Positions 8,770 through 17,691 of a stretch of 64,000 nucleotides of DNA are shown here, one piece after another. How positions within the stretch are numbered: the first letter of the stretch is position 1; every line of letters starts with the position of its first letter. The DNA is from Cohnella rhizosphaerae (lineage in GTDB: Bacteria; Bacillota; Bacilli; Paenibacillales; Paenibacillaceae). The notes below the pieces were generated by a model that worked only from the letters and a program-made list of their open reading frames with translations, had not been told where the DNA came from and made no database searches. The DNA lies in NCBI RefSeq assembly GCF_029525575.1, contig NZ_JAPDIA010000003.1:1232214-1296213 (forward strand). The letters run 5' to 3'. Position numbers and translations under genes: made by a program.

Positions 8770-10044
8770 ATGGGAAGCATCTACTACACGATTACGGAAA
8801 TCACGGATTACGGCCCGTTTATTACGAAGCTCGTGCTGCCGATGCGGGCCGCCGTAAAGACGGAAGACGTCAAGCCATCCTGCTTTAGCGTTTACGTGGA
8901 ACGGAAGGACAAGCAAGGCGAGGTGCTCCTGCTTCCCAAGAGCTGGACCGAGCCGGAGCTTAAGCTGCCGAGCAAGGGCTACGGCACGATTCTGGACGCC
9001 TATCCTTCCTCGATCGCCGGCGTGCGCGCCGAAGAAGGGACGTTCGTCACGCTCGAGATGAAGCACGGACCGCTCGATCCTTTGGCCGCGCCCATCGCCC
9101 CGCTGAACGGCATGAACGAATATATCGTCAGCGATTACCGGATTGCGCAGATCGCCGAGATCCGGTCGGCGGAGGGCGAATCGCTGTCGGGCTGCGTGTT
9201 CGACCGGTGCGCGGGGAATACCGCGGAGCAGGCGGATAAGTTCCTTCAGGGGATCTCCTCCTATTCGCAGGAACCGCTGAAGTACGGCTACTTCGTGCCG
9301 CAGACCGGCCGCGGCAAACGGCCGCTCCTCATCTGGCTGCACGGCGGCGGGGAAGGCGGGACGGATCCCGCTATCGCCTATACGGGCAACAACGTGGTCA
9401 ACTTGGCCGGCTATGACATTCAGGCCAAGCTCGGCGGCGCGTTCGTGCTGGTGCCGCAGGCGCCGACCTTCTGGCTGGACGACGGCAGCGGGCAATACGG
9501 CCGGACGGGCCAGTCCAAGTACGTACAGGCGTTAAAAACGCTGATCGACGAATTCGTCGCCCGCAACGAGGCCGCGATCGACACGGACCGGATTTATATC
9601 GGCGGCTGCTCCAACGGCGGATTCATGACGATGCGGATGGCGCTGGATTACCCGGCGTACTTCGCGGCCGCTTTCCCGGTATGCGAGGCGCTGTACGACG
9701 AAGTCATCGGCGACGCGGATATCGAGCGGATCAGGCACATGCCGATCTGGCTGACGCATGCCAAGGACGATTCGATCGTGCGACCCGAAGAGACGGCGGT
9801 GCCGACCTACGAGCGCTTGATCAAGGCCGGCGCGAAGGACGTGCATTTCTCGTATTTCGACCGGGTCGTCGATCTCCGTGGCCGGTTCGCCGACGAGCGG
9901 GGCGCGCCGTACGTCTATCACGGGCACTTCGCATGGATCTACGCGCTGAACGACGACTGCCGACTGGACTACGACGGGCAGCCTGTCGTGGTTAATGGCA
10001 GAGAAGTGTCGCTGATGGAATGGCTGGCGCTGCAGAAAAAATAG
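8770..10044 (+). CDS. Cytoplasmic alpha/beta-hydrolase esterase (feruloyl/acetyl esterase-like)
   Basis: 424 residues, no signal peptide. The N-terminal 170 residues form an unassigned beta-rich domain. The rest is a prolyl-oligopeptidase/PHB-depolymerase-like alpha/beta hydrolase: oxyanion-side WLHGGGEGG, nucleophile elbow GGCSNGG with Ser281, a probable acid in THAKDDSIV, and a histidine in VYHGHFAW. Related Paenibacillus proteins are annotated as putative carbohydrate esterases. Being last in the operon, it may strip acetyl or feruloyl groups from imported oligosaccharides before the glycosidase acts. AAGGGGAAGG precedes the ATG, 23 bp after the previous stop. Confidence 0.8.
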   Translation: MGSIYYTITEITDYGPFITKLVLPMRAAVKTEDVKPSCFSVYVERKDKQGEVLLLPKSWTEPELKLPSKGYGTILDAYPSSIAGVRAEEGTFVTLEMKHGPLDPLAAPIAPLNGMNEYIVSDYRIAQIAEIRSAEGESLSGCVFDRCAGNTAEQADKFLQGISSYSQEPLKYGYFVPQTGRGKRPLLIWLHGGGEGGTDPAIAYTGNNVVNLAGYDIQAKLGGAFVLVPQAPTFWLDDGSGQYGRTGQSKYVQALKTLIDEFVARNEAAIDTDRIYIGGCSNGGFMTMRMALDYPAYFAAAFPVCEALYDEVIGDADIERIRHMPIWLTHAKDDSIVRPEETAVPTYERLIKAGAKDVHFSYFDRVVDLRGRFADERGAPYVYHGHFAWIYALNDDCRLDYDGQPVVVNGREVSLMEWLALQKK

Positions 10045-10064
10045 CCGATCCGCCGACCGGCCGT

Positions 10065-10499
10065 CTAAAATAAACAAATATAGCTCGATGCAAGCTCGAT
10101 CAAGGTGGCCCGCGTGTTCAAAAGCGCGGGCTTTTGGCCGTCTTTGAACGGCTGCAGCGCCGCGCGAACGAGCCGGCAATGGAAGCTCCCGCGGTCGCCG
10201 AGCGCGCGCTCCAGCGCGATATCGTCCCGGCAATCGGTATGTACGACTTTGCGCAAGCGGTACGACCAGGTCACCCAATCGGCGGGCTTCTCCCGCGCTT
10301 CGAGCGCGAGCTCGGCGGCCAGCGGCCCGGCGTCCGTCGCGAGCAGCAGGTGGACGCGGTAACCGGCGCGCGTCCCGTCGTCGAGCGGCACGATAAAGAC
10401 TTCGAGCCTTCGAACGGTTATCGACGGCAAACGGTTCGCCGACAGGGACGGCGGCTCAAACGTGCGCGCGGTCATTCGCGCGGTCATTTGCACGGACAT
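10065..10499 (-). CDS. Hypothetical protein, 144 residues
   Basis: I do not recognise the family. The protein is soluble-looking, rich in Arg/Ala/Leu, without membrane segments or cysteine pairs. GGGAGAGAT lies about 9 nt before the ATG, supporting translation. It follows kdpE on the same strand after a 240-bp gap, and that gap holds a sequence strongly resembling the 3' part of a c-di-AMP riboswitch, so it may be co-regulated with potassium uptake. Its 3' end converges with the esterase gene. Confidence 0.55.
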   Translation of the reverse strand: MSVQMTARMTARTFEPPSLSANRLPSITVRRLEVFIVPLDDGTRAGYRVHLLLATDAGPLAAELALEAREKPADWVTWSYRLRKVVHTDCRDDIALERALGDRGSFHCRLVRAALQPFKDGQKPALLNTRATLIELASSYICLF

Positions 10500-10510
10500 C
10501 GTACAAGATC

Positions 10511-10581
10511 TCTCCCTTACACTTGCGAGGTTAACGGTCGGATGCGGGCGAGAGCAACGCTCTTCGCCGCATCGGCTTGCC
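10511..10581 (-). promoter_or_regulatory. ydaO-like 3' riboswitch motif (partial c-di-AMP element) upstream of the 144-residue ORF
   Basis: Read on the minus strand, the motif CATCCGACCGTTAACCTCG then CAAGTGTAAGGGAGAG matches the 3' conserved block of the riboswitch at 13345-13512 at 36 of 41 positions. A hairpin (GATGCGG...CCGCATC) lies directly 5', where the intact element also has one. I could not find the conserved 5' blocks GGGGAACC and GGGGTGAATC in the preceding 150 bases, so this is a fragment, a decayed copy, or a variant with a different 5' half. Confidence 0.55.
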
Positions 10582-10741
10582 CTCTATCATATGCCTCTGG
10601 CGAGGCGCTGTAAAATGCGGGAATCGCGGATAAGATCGCCATTCGCGCGAATTCGTCGTCGGCGGCAAATCGCATTCTCGCAAGTGACGCCTTTTGCGGC
10701 GAAGCTCGCCGGCGCTCGTCCGCGCGCACGCGCGCAGCGAA

Positions 10742-11437
10742 TCAATCCCGCGACCTGAACCGATAGCCGACCCCCGGCTCCGTCAAAATAAACTGAGGCC
10801 GGGTCGAATCCGCCTCCAGCTTCTTGCGCAGGTGTCCGATGTACACGCGCAGATAGTGGCTGTCGGACTCGCTGAACGCGTCGCCCCACACCTGCTGCAG
10901 CAGCTGCCGCTGGGTGACGACCTTGCCGGCGCTCGTCGCGAGCACTCTAAGCAGCTCGTATTCGGTGGGCGTCAGCTTGACCCGCTCGCCGTCCAGCTCC
11001 ACGACGCGGTGCACGAGATCGATCGAGAGCGCGCCGAACGTCAGCGTCGGTTCGTTGGCCGAATCGGACGCATGCCGCAGCGCCACCCGGATTCGCGCGA
11101 CCAGCTCGCCCATGCCGAACGGCTTGGTCACATAGTCGTCGGCGCCGCCGTCGAGCGCGACGATCTTGTCTTCCTCCCGGTCTCTGGCCGTCAGCACGAT
11201 GACCGGCGCGCGCGACCATGCCCGGATGCGGCTCAGCACTTCAAGCCCGTGCAGATCGGGCAGCCCCAGGTCGAGCACGATCAGGTCGGGACGGACCTCG
11301 ATCGCCTGCCGCACGCCATCCTCGCCGGTCGCCGCCTCGTGAATGCCGAAGCTGTACGCCTGCAGCGTCACGCGCAGCAGCTTGCGGATCTGCGGCTCGT
11401 CGTCCACGATCAATATTTTTGCGACTTGCTCATTCAT
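10742..11437 (-). CDS. kdpE: KdpE response regulator
   Basis: 231 residues from the ATG giving MNEQVAKILIVDDE; GGAG is 9 nt upstream and the start overlaps the kdpD stop by 8 bases. Receiver domain with phospho-acceptor Asp56 (LIVLDLGLPD) and switch Lys (VTKPFG), then an OmpR/PhoB winged helix ending in EPGVGYRFRSRD. KdpE activates kdpFABC transcription when phosphorylated by KdpD at low potassium. A longer in-frame start at 11458 exists but has worse spacing. Confidence 0.95.
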   Translation of the reverse strand: MNEQVAKILIVDDEPQIRKLLRVTLQAYSFGIHEAATGEDGVRQAIEVRPDLIVLDLGLPDLHGLEVLSRIRAWSRAPVIVLTARDREEDKIVALDGGADDYVTKPFGMGELVARIRVALRHASDSANEPTLTFGALSIDLVHRVVELDGERVKLTPTEYELLRVLATSAGKVVTQRQLLQQVWGDAFSESDSHYLRVYIGHLRKKLEADSTRPQFILTEPGVGYRFRSRD

Positions 11438-13011
11438 CCCCATCCCGCTCCGTTCCATGGTCCTTCGGCCGCTCCCGCGGCTCGTCCGCCGCGCTGAGCG
11501 GCAAGGCGATCGTCACGACCGTCCCCTGCGGCTCGTTCCGCCTGGCCGAGATCGTGCCGCCGTGCAGCTCCACGATGCCTTTGCAGATCGCAAGCCCCAA
11601 GCCTGTGCCGGTGATCTGTCTGGTCGCGTCCGCGCGGTAAAATTTCTCGAATATCCGCCGGTATTCGTCGTCCGCGAGTCCGATCCCCCCGATCGGCGAC
11701 GGCGATGAGGAGCCGGTCCGCGCTCGCAGACACGGCAATGTCGATCTCGCTGCCGTCCGGACTGTACTTGACGGCGTTGCTGAGCACATTCACCAGTACC
11801 TGCTCCAGCAGCACATCGTCGCCGCGTATGAACGGGACCTGGCCGGGCAGGCTGACCCGCAGCTTTCGATTCTCCTGAAAGTCTTTGACCTGCGCCAGCG
11901 CCACTCCGATCAAATCCTCGGCATCGCACCAGTTTTGCCGCAGACGCAGCATGCCGCTCTCCAACTGCACCATGCTGAGCAGATTCCTCACAAGCCGGTT
12001 CATCCGCATCGCGCCGTCGCGAATATTGACCAGCAATTCCTTGCGGTCCTCGGGCGAAAAAGGCGCGTCGTCGGCGGTCAGCACGGTCGCCGAACCGATG
12101 ATGGCGGCCAGCGGCGTCCGCAGCTCGTGCGAGACGGAGTCGAGGATCGCCGTGCGCAGGCGTTCGGACTCCGCCGTCAGATGCGCGATCTTGGCCTCCT
12201 CGGCCAGCTTTGCGCGGGCGATCGCGCCGGCCGCGAGACCGGCGAGCGCCTCGAGCATTTGCAACTGACCGGCAGTCAGGCCGCTCCTGCGCGCCTTCAG
12301 ATTGAGCGCGAGCACGCCGTAGACGCGGTCCTCGGCGCGCAGCGGCAAGTAGCAGCCGGGCGCGTCCCTCAGCGTATGCGAGCCGTAGCCGACCGCTTCG
12401 CCGTGATCGAAGGCGAGCCTGGCGGTCGCCTTTTCCGCGTCGCCTTCTCCCCAGCCGCCTTCGCCGCGGTCGCCGTCCGCGCCGGAGCGGTGCGCGAGCG
12501 CCAGCTTATCCTGCTCGTCCGGCAAGTAGACGACGGCTTCGGCGCCCATCGAGCGCGCCGCCTCGCGCGAGACGCTGTCCAGCAGGGCGTCAACGTCGGC
12601 GATCTCGCTCATCTGCCGGCTCAGCGCGTACAGGGCGGCCGTGTGCGCTTCCCGCTGCTTCGCATACGCCAGCTGCTGCTTGAGCCGCGAGGCGAGGCTG
12701 GCGGTCAGCGCGGCGACGGCCACGTAGACGGCGAACGACACCAGATAACGCAGGTCGGCGACCGTGAAGCTCAGCTTCGGCGGAACGAAGAAAAAATCGA
12801 ATGCCAATATCGCGAGCACCGCCGCGTAGATCGCGGGACGAAGGCCCCACCAGACGGCGCTGACGAGCATCGGAAATAAATAAAGGAGCGCAATGTTCAC
12901 CAGGTCCAAAGCAAAGGTGAGCGGCTGCAACGCGATCGTCATGAACGCGATCAGCAGCGTGATGCCTGCGTAGGCCTTCCAGGTCGTCCGCAGGGCTTGG
13001 GACATCTGCAC
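11430..13011 (-). CDS. kdpD: KdpD-type sensor histidine kinase lacking the N-terminal KdpD/Usp part; one frameshift
   Basis: About 526 residues. It begins directly with the four-helix DUF4118 membrane region of KdpD, then a GAF-like domain, the H-box SHELRTPLAAIIG and a HATPase domain (NVLSNAVKYSPDG, GTGLGLAICKGI). The canonical KdpD has about 380 further N-terminal residues (Walker ATPase and Usp domain), which here are encoded apart at 19404-21726. The frame breaks in a C6 run (11685-11690); removing one base joins LLIAVADRG to IGLADDEYRRIFEKF. The GTG at 13011 has GGGGGAG 8 nt upstream; GTG 13020 and ATG 13005 are alternatives. Confidence 0.9.
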
Positions 13012-13020
13012 GATTTTCAC

Positions 13021-13344
13021 TCCCCCGGCTGCCCGGTTGTCGGCGTCTTTTTTCTTAAGGTTACTGTAAATAGGGGGAGAAAATAAACCGCGAGACGGCG
13101 TAAAAATCCTATAAAAATCATAGAGAACCGGAACGAGGCCGAGATAATAGACGGATGCCGGAGCGTTCCGCCATTTTCATTTTCCAATCCGGCGATTTCT
13201 GACGAATTCCGTCCATTTCGGATATTGGCTTTATTTACAGTATAGCCGGCCGGGCGTAAGATACGTGCATGAACGGCGCCTTGCCGACGTCTTGGCGACG
13301 GACTCGACCGTCTTGCGGAGAGAAGGGATGAGGGAGCAGCATCG
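13021..13344. other. Divergent kdpDE / kdpFABC intergenic region
   Basis: 324 bases between the kinase gene and the riboswitch with no supported gene. It is more AT-rich than its surroundings. It must hold promoters for both directions; I see a TATAGC (13241-13246) that could be a -10 box for the riboswitch transcript but no convincing -35, which would fit a promoter needing KdpE. No clear inverted-repeat operator was found. Confidence 0.5.
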
Positions 13345-13512
13345 TTCGTTTCGTTGAAACGCTGAATCTTGGCACGAACAAGAGCGGGGGGAACCGACCG
13401 GAGCCGCAATCGGCTCCAAGGGGTGAATCGCCGGGCACGCATCCGTGCCGGCGTAGGGCGACTCTCGCGCCCGAATCCGACAGCTAACCTCGCAAGCGTA
13501 TGGGAGAGGCAA
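13345..13512 (+). promoter_or_regulatory. ydaO/yuaA-type c-di-AMP riboswitch
   Basis: The conserved blocks of this class appear in order: GGGGGAACCG at about 13386, GGGGTGAATCG at about 13420, a GGGCG...CGCCC hairpin, then CCGAATCCGACAGC with TAACCTCGCAAGCG at about 13470-13499. The class binds cyclic di-AMP and usually turns genes off. It is followed by an intrinsic terminator (13553-13598) and then kdpFABC, so high c-di-AMP (potassium-replete) should terminate the kdp transcript. Boundaries are approximate because P1 was not folded computationally. Confidence 0.92.
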
Positions 13513-13552
13513 CACTTGTCGCGTACGACGTTAAGACGTCCTGTCTTGATCG

Positions 13553-13598
13553 GGAAGCCGCGGCGAAGGTTCCTCCTTTGCCGGGCTTCTTTTTTTGT
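13553..13598 (+). terminator. Riboswitch-controlled intrinsic terminator
   Basis: GAAGCCGCGGCGAAGG pairs with CCTTTGCCGGGCTTC across a short loop and is followed by seven Ts. It lies 40 bases after the riboswitch and 60 before the first kdp ORF, the expected place for an expression platform. Confidence 0.85.
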
Positions 13599-13657
13599 TG
13601 TCTTTTTCCGCTGTTCGGAGAAGGAAGGTCGAATGAATCACAAGGAGCGTGTGACCC

Positions 13658-13769
13658 ATGATGGACGTTTGGATGACGATCGCGCTGCTCGCCGCCTTCG
13701 CGCTGGTCGTCGGATTCGTATACTGGTGCGACCGATCGATCGACGAGGCGGGGGGGAGAGGGCGCATGA
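13658..13769 (+). CDS. Small single-span membrane protein upstream of KdpF
   Basis: Starts MMDVWMTIALLAAFALVV, one transmembrane helix followed by a charged tail (WCDRSIDEAGG). As given, it reads in frame into KdpF as a 61-residue fusion. A G7 run (13750-13756) precedes the junction: dropping one G produces a stop TGA (13767-13769) overlapping the KdpF ATG as ATGA. I therefore treat it as a separate peptide of about 36 residues, possibly an accessory subunit of the Kdp complex; the function is unknown. Confidence 0.6.
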
Positions 13770-13843
13770 CGATCGTGCTTGTTTTCACCGGCCTGCTGCT
13801 GATCTACCTCGTGTACGCGCTGCTTCACCCGGAGAAATTTTAA
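13766..13843 (+). CDS. kdpF: KdpF, small subunit of the K+-transporting ATPase
   Basis: 25 residues starting MTIVLVFTGLLLIYLVY and ending HPEKF: one hydrophobic helix, the typical KdpF length and pattern. KdpF stabilises the KdpABC complex in the membrane. GGGGGGAGAGG lies just before the ATG. It is followed after 44 bases by kdpA with AAGGAGG. Confidence 0.85.
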   Translation: MTIVLVFTGLLLIYLVYALLHPEKF

Positions 13844-13887
13844 CGACGCGCCTCGCAAGCGCCGCCCGAGCTTAAGGAGGAACGGCC

Positions 13888-15570
13888 ATGGATGTATTGC
13901 AAATCGTCATCGTGATCGGCATGCTCGCGCTGATCGCCAAACCGCTTGGGAATTATGTTTATCACGTCTTTTCGAACGAGTCCAATCGCACCGACAGGCT
14001 GTTCGGCTGGGTCGAGAAGCCGATCTTCGCGGCCATCGGCCTGCGGCATCGCGCCGGGATGACCTGGAAACGATACGCGCTTAGCTTCATCGCCGTCAAC
14101 TTCGCGCTCGTGGCGGTCAGCTACGTCCTGCTGCGCGCGCAGAACGGGCTGCCGCTCAATCCGAACGGCATCGGCGGCATGGAACCGACGCTGGTGCTGA
14201 ATACGGTCATCAGCTTCATTACGAATACGAATCTGCAGCACTACAGCGGTGAGACGGGACTGTCTTACTTTTCTCAGATGGCCGTCATCATGATGATGAT
14301 GTTCACGTCCGCGGCGACCGGCTTCTCGGTGGCGGTGGCCTTCGTCAGAGGCATCACCGGCAAGGGCAAGACGCTGGGCAACTTTTTCGAAGACTTCGTC
14401 AAGGCCCACACGCGCATTTTTTTCCCGCTCGCCCTCGTGGTGACGTTGGTCTTGGTCGCGCTGCAGGTGCCGCAGACGCTCGATCCGACGCTGTCGGTGA
14501 CGACGCTTCAGGGGACCGCGCAGCAGATCGCGATCGGGCCGGTCGCTTCGCTGGAGGCGATCAAGCATCTGGGCACGAACGGCGGCGGCTTTTTCGGCGT
14601 GAACTCGGCGCATCCGTTCGAGAATCCGAACGCGCTGACGAACGTGATCGAGATCTTGTCGATGTGGGCGTTGCCCGCTGCGCTGCCCTTCATGTACGGC
14701 CGTTTCGCGAAAAACGGCAAGCAGGGCTGGGTCGTTTTCTCGGCGATGATGGCGTTGTTCCTCGTGTTCCTCACGGTCGCTTATACCGCGGAGAAGAGCG
14801 GCAACCCGGCGCTTGAGGCGCTGGGCATCGACGCATCGCAGGGAAGCATGGAAGGTAAGGAAGTGCGCTTCGGCATCGCCCAGTCCGCGCTGTTCACGAC
14901 GGTGACCACGGCTGCGACGACGGGGACGGTCAACAACATGCACGATACGCTGACCCCGCTGGGCGGCCTGGTGCCGCTCGCCGAGATGATGCTGAACGTC
15001 GTCTTCGGCGGCAAGGGCGTGGGGCTGGTCAACATGCTGATGTACGCGATGCTCGCCGTGTTCATCTGCGGCCTGATGGTCGGCCGGACGCCGGAATTTC
15101 TCGGTCGCAAGCTCGAGCCGCGGGAGATGAAGCTGATCGCGGTCGCCATTCTGGCGCATCCGTTCATTATATTGGCGCCGACGGCGATCGCCTTTCTGAC
15201 CGATCTCGGCAAGGGATCGATATCGAATCCGGGCTTCCACGGCATCTCGCAGGTGCTGTACGAATATACCTCGGCGGCGGCGAACAACGGCTCCGGCTTC
15301 GAGGGACTCGCGGACAACACTTCGTTTTGGAACATCACAACCGGCCTGGTCATGTTCTTCGGGCGCTACGTCTCGATGATCGCGCTGCTGGCCGTCGCCG
15401 GATCGCTCGTGCGCAAGCAGTGGGTGCCGGAGACGATCGGCACGTTCCGCACGGACAATGCGCTGTTCGCCGTTCTGCTGGTCGGCACGGTCATTCTGAT
15501 CGGCGCGCTGACCTTCCTGCCCGCGATCGTGCTCGGACCGGTCGCGGAGCATCTGACCATTCGCCAATAA
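13888..15570 (+). CDS. kdpA: KdpA, potassium-binding channel subunit
   Basis: 560 residues, intact, about ten membrane helices. The four selectivity-filter-like loops of the SKT superfamily are visible: NTVISFITNTNLQHY, LGTNGGGFFGVNSAHP, TTAATTGTVNNMHDTL and AANNGSGFEGL. KdpA binds and passes K+ for the KdpB pump. Length matches the family. ATG at 13888 follows TTAAGGAGG. Confidence 0.97.
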   Translation: MDVLQIVIVIGMLALIAKPLGNYVYHVFSNESNRTDRLFGWVEKPIFAAIGLRHRAGMTWKRYALSFIAVNFALVAVSYVLLRAQNGLPLNPNGIGGMEPTLVLNTVISFITNTNLQHYSGETGLSYFSQMAVIMMMMFTSAATGFSVAVAFVRGITGKGKTLGNFFEDFVKAHTRIFFPLALVVTLVLVALQVPQTLDPTLSVTTLQGTAQQIAIGPVASLEAIKHLGTNGGGFFGVNSAHPFENPNALTNVIEILSMWALPAALPFMYGRFAKNGKQGWVVFSAMMALFLVFLTVAYTAEKSGNPALEALGIDASQGSMEGKEVRFGIAQSALFTTVTTAATTGTVNNMHDTLTPLGGLVPLAEMMLNVVFGGKGVGLVNMLMYAMLAVFICGLMVGRTPEFLGRKLEPREMKLIAVAILAHPFIILAPTAIAFLTDLGKGSISNPGFHGISQVLYEYTSAAANNGSGFEGLADNTSFWNITTGLVMFFGRYVSMIALLAVAGSLVRKQWVPETIGTFRTDNALFAVLLVGTVILIGALTFLPAIVLGPVAEHLTIRQ

Positions 15571-15588
15571 GAGACGGAGTGAGCTGTC

Positions 15589-17628
15589 GTGAACGAAAAA
15601 CGAAAAAAGAGCCTGTTTTCCGGACCGCTGGTCGCCGGAGCCCTTAAGGCGAGCGTGATCAAGCTGAATCCGGCTGTCATGATGAAAAATCCGGTCATGT
15701 TCGTGGTCGAGGTCGGCACGGCGATCGTGCTGCTGATGACGCTGCTGCCGGGCTACTTCGACGCGAAGGACCGCATCGGCTTTAATCTGGCCGTGTTTCT
15801 CATCCTGCTGTTCACGCTGCTGTTCGCGAACTTCGCCGAAGCGCTGGCGGAGGGACGGGGCAAAGCGCAGGCCGACACGTTGAAGCGGACGAAAAAGGAA
15901 ATTACCGCGAACAAGCTCTTAAATGGCGGCGCCGCGGTCAAGACCGTGCCCTCCACCGAGCTGCGCAAGGGCGATATCGTCGTCGTGTCGCAGGGCGAGA
16001 TGATCCCCGGCGACGGCGAGGTCGTCGAGGGGCTCGCCTCCGTCGACGAATCGGCGATTACCGGCGAATCCGCGCCGGTCATCAAGGAAGCGGGCGGCGA
16101 CTTCAATTCGGTCACGGGCGGCACGCGCGTCGTCAGCGACCGGATCAAGGTGAGGATCACGAGCGATCCCGGCGAGACGTTTATCGACCGGATGATCGCG
16201 CTGGTCGAAGGCGCCAAGCGGCAAAAGACGCCCAACGAGATCGCGCTGAACACCTTGCTCATCAGCCTGACGCTCGTTTTCCTCATCGTGGTCGTCACGC
16301 TCGGACCGATCGCGTCCTACGTGGACGTCAAGCTGGAGGTACCCGTGCTGATCGCGCTGCTCGTCTGCCTCATCCCGACGACGATCGGCGGATTGCTGTC
16401 GGCGATCGGCATCGCCGGCATGGACCGGGTGACGCAGTTCAACGTGCTCGCGATGTCGGGCAAGGCGGTCGAGGCCGCGGGCGACATCAACACGATGATC
16501 CTGGACAAGACGGGCACGATCACCTTCGGCAACCGGATGGCGAGCGACATCGTTCCCGTCGGCGGCGCCGGGGGTGACGAGACGGCCGCCTGGGCGGCGA
16601 TCGCGTCCTTGCAGGACGAGACGCCGGAAGGCCGCTCGGTGCTGGCGTGGATGAGGAAAAACGGAAAGGCGTTCGACGCCTCGCTTGCCGACGGCGGCGG
16701 CTTCGTCGAATTCAAGGCGGAGACGCGCATGAGCGGCATCGATCTGTCGGACGGACGCCGCGTGCGCAAGGGCGCCGTCGACGCCGTCCGCAAATGGGCA
16801 GCGGCGCAAGGAGGCGCGGTCCCGGACGATTTGGGCAAGCAGTCGGACCGCATCGCTTCGGAGGGCGGCACGCCGCTGGCCGTAGCGGTCGACGAACGGA
16901 TCTTCGGCGTCGTCTATCTGAAGGATACGGTGAAGCCGGGGATGAAGGAGCGGTTCGACCAGCTCCGCGCGATGGGCATCAAGACGATCATGTGCACGGG
17001 AGACAATCCGTTGACCGCGGCGACGATCGCCAGGGAGGCGGGCGTCGACGACTTCATCGCGGAGAGCAAGCCGGAGGACAAGATCGCGGTCATCCGCCGC
17101 GAGCAGGCCGACGGCAAGCTGGTCGCGATGACCGGCGACGGCACGAACGACGCGCCCGCGCTCGCGCAGGCCGACGTGGGCCTCGCGATGAACAGCGGCA
17201 CTACGGCCGCCAAGGAAGCGGCCAACATGGTCGATCTCGACTCGGACCCGTCCAAGATCATCGAGGTGGTCGCGATCGGCAAGCAGCTGCTCATGACGCG
17301 CGGCGCCTTGACGACCTTCAGCATCGCCAACGACATCGCCAAGTATTTCGCCATCATCCCGGCGATGTTCATGCTGGCGATTCCCGAGATGGACGCGCTG
17401 AACGTTATGCGGCTCGGTTCGCCGCTGTCGGCGATCTTGTCGGCGTTAATTTTTAACGCCATTATCATTCCGCTGCTCATCCCGCTCGCCATGAAGGGCG
17501 TCGCTTATCGCCCGATGAGCGCCGCGCGCCTGCTCGGCCGTAATCTGTTCGTGTACGGCGCGGGCGGCGTCGTGGCTCCTTTTATCGGCATCAAGCTGAT
17601 CGACCTGATTGTTCACGCCTGGATCTGA
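15589..17628 (+). CDS. kdpB: KdpB, P-type ATPase subunit
   Basis: 679 residues, intact. P-type hallmarks: TGES actuator loop ([13 protein letters not shown]), phosphorylation motif DKTGTITFG with Asp306, nucleotide-binding region, and hinge [16 protein letters not shown]. It hydrolyses ATP to drive K+ uptake through KdpA. GTG start 18 bases after the kdpA stop, preceded by a GACGGAG-type site. Confidence 0.97.
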   Translation: MNEKRKKSLFSGPLVAGALKASVIKLNPAVMMKNPVMFVVEVGTAIVLLMTLLPGYFDAKDRIGFNLAVFLILLFTLLFANFAEALAEGRGKAQADTLKRTKKEITANKLLNGGAAVKTVPSTELRKGDIVVVSQGEMIPGDGEVVEGLASVDESAITGESAPVIKEAGGDFNSVTGGTRVVSDRIKVRITSDPGETFIDRMIALVEGAKRQKTPNEIALNTLLISLTLVFLIVVVTLGPIASYVDVKLEVPVLIALLVCLIPTTIGGLLSAIGIAGMDRVTQFNVLAMSGKAVEAAGDINTMILDKTGTITFGNRMASDIVPVGGAGGDETAAWAAIASLQDETPEGRSVLAWMRKNGKAFDASLADGGGFVEFKAETRMSGIDLSDGRRVRKGAVDAVRKWAAAQGGAVPDDLGKQSDRIASEGGTPLAVAVDERIFGVVYLKDTVKPGMKERFDQLRAMGIKTIMCTGDNPLTAATIAREAGVDDFIAESKPEDKIAVIRREQADGKLVAMTGDGTNDAPALAQADVGLAMNSGTTAAKEAANMVDLDSDPSKIIEVVAIGKQLLMTRGALTTFSIANDIAKYFAIIPAMFMLAIPEMDALNVMRLGSPLSAILSALIFNAIIIPLLIPLAMKGVAYRPMSAARLLGRNLFVYGAGGVVAPFIGIKLIDLIVHAWI

Positions 17629-17691
17629 AGCGAGGTCGCGGCAGCGAAGGCGATTAAACCTATTAATCATTCATGAAAGAAGGAATCGGCC

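Noticed and set aside
13658..13843. A 61-residue two-helix KdpF fusion
   Set aside because: KdpF is normally about 25-30 residues, a good start exists at 13766, and the G7 run before it is a likely indel; two overlapping small genes fit better.
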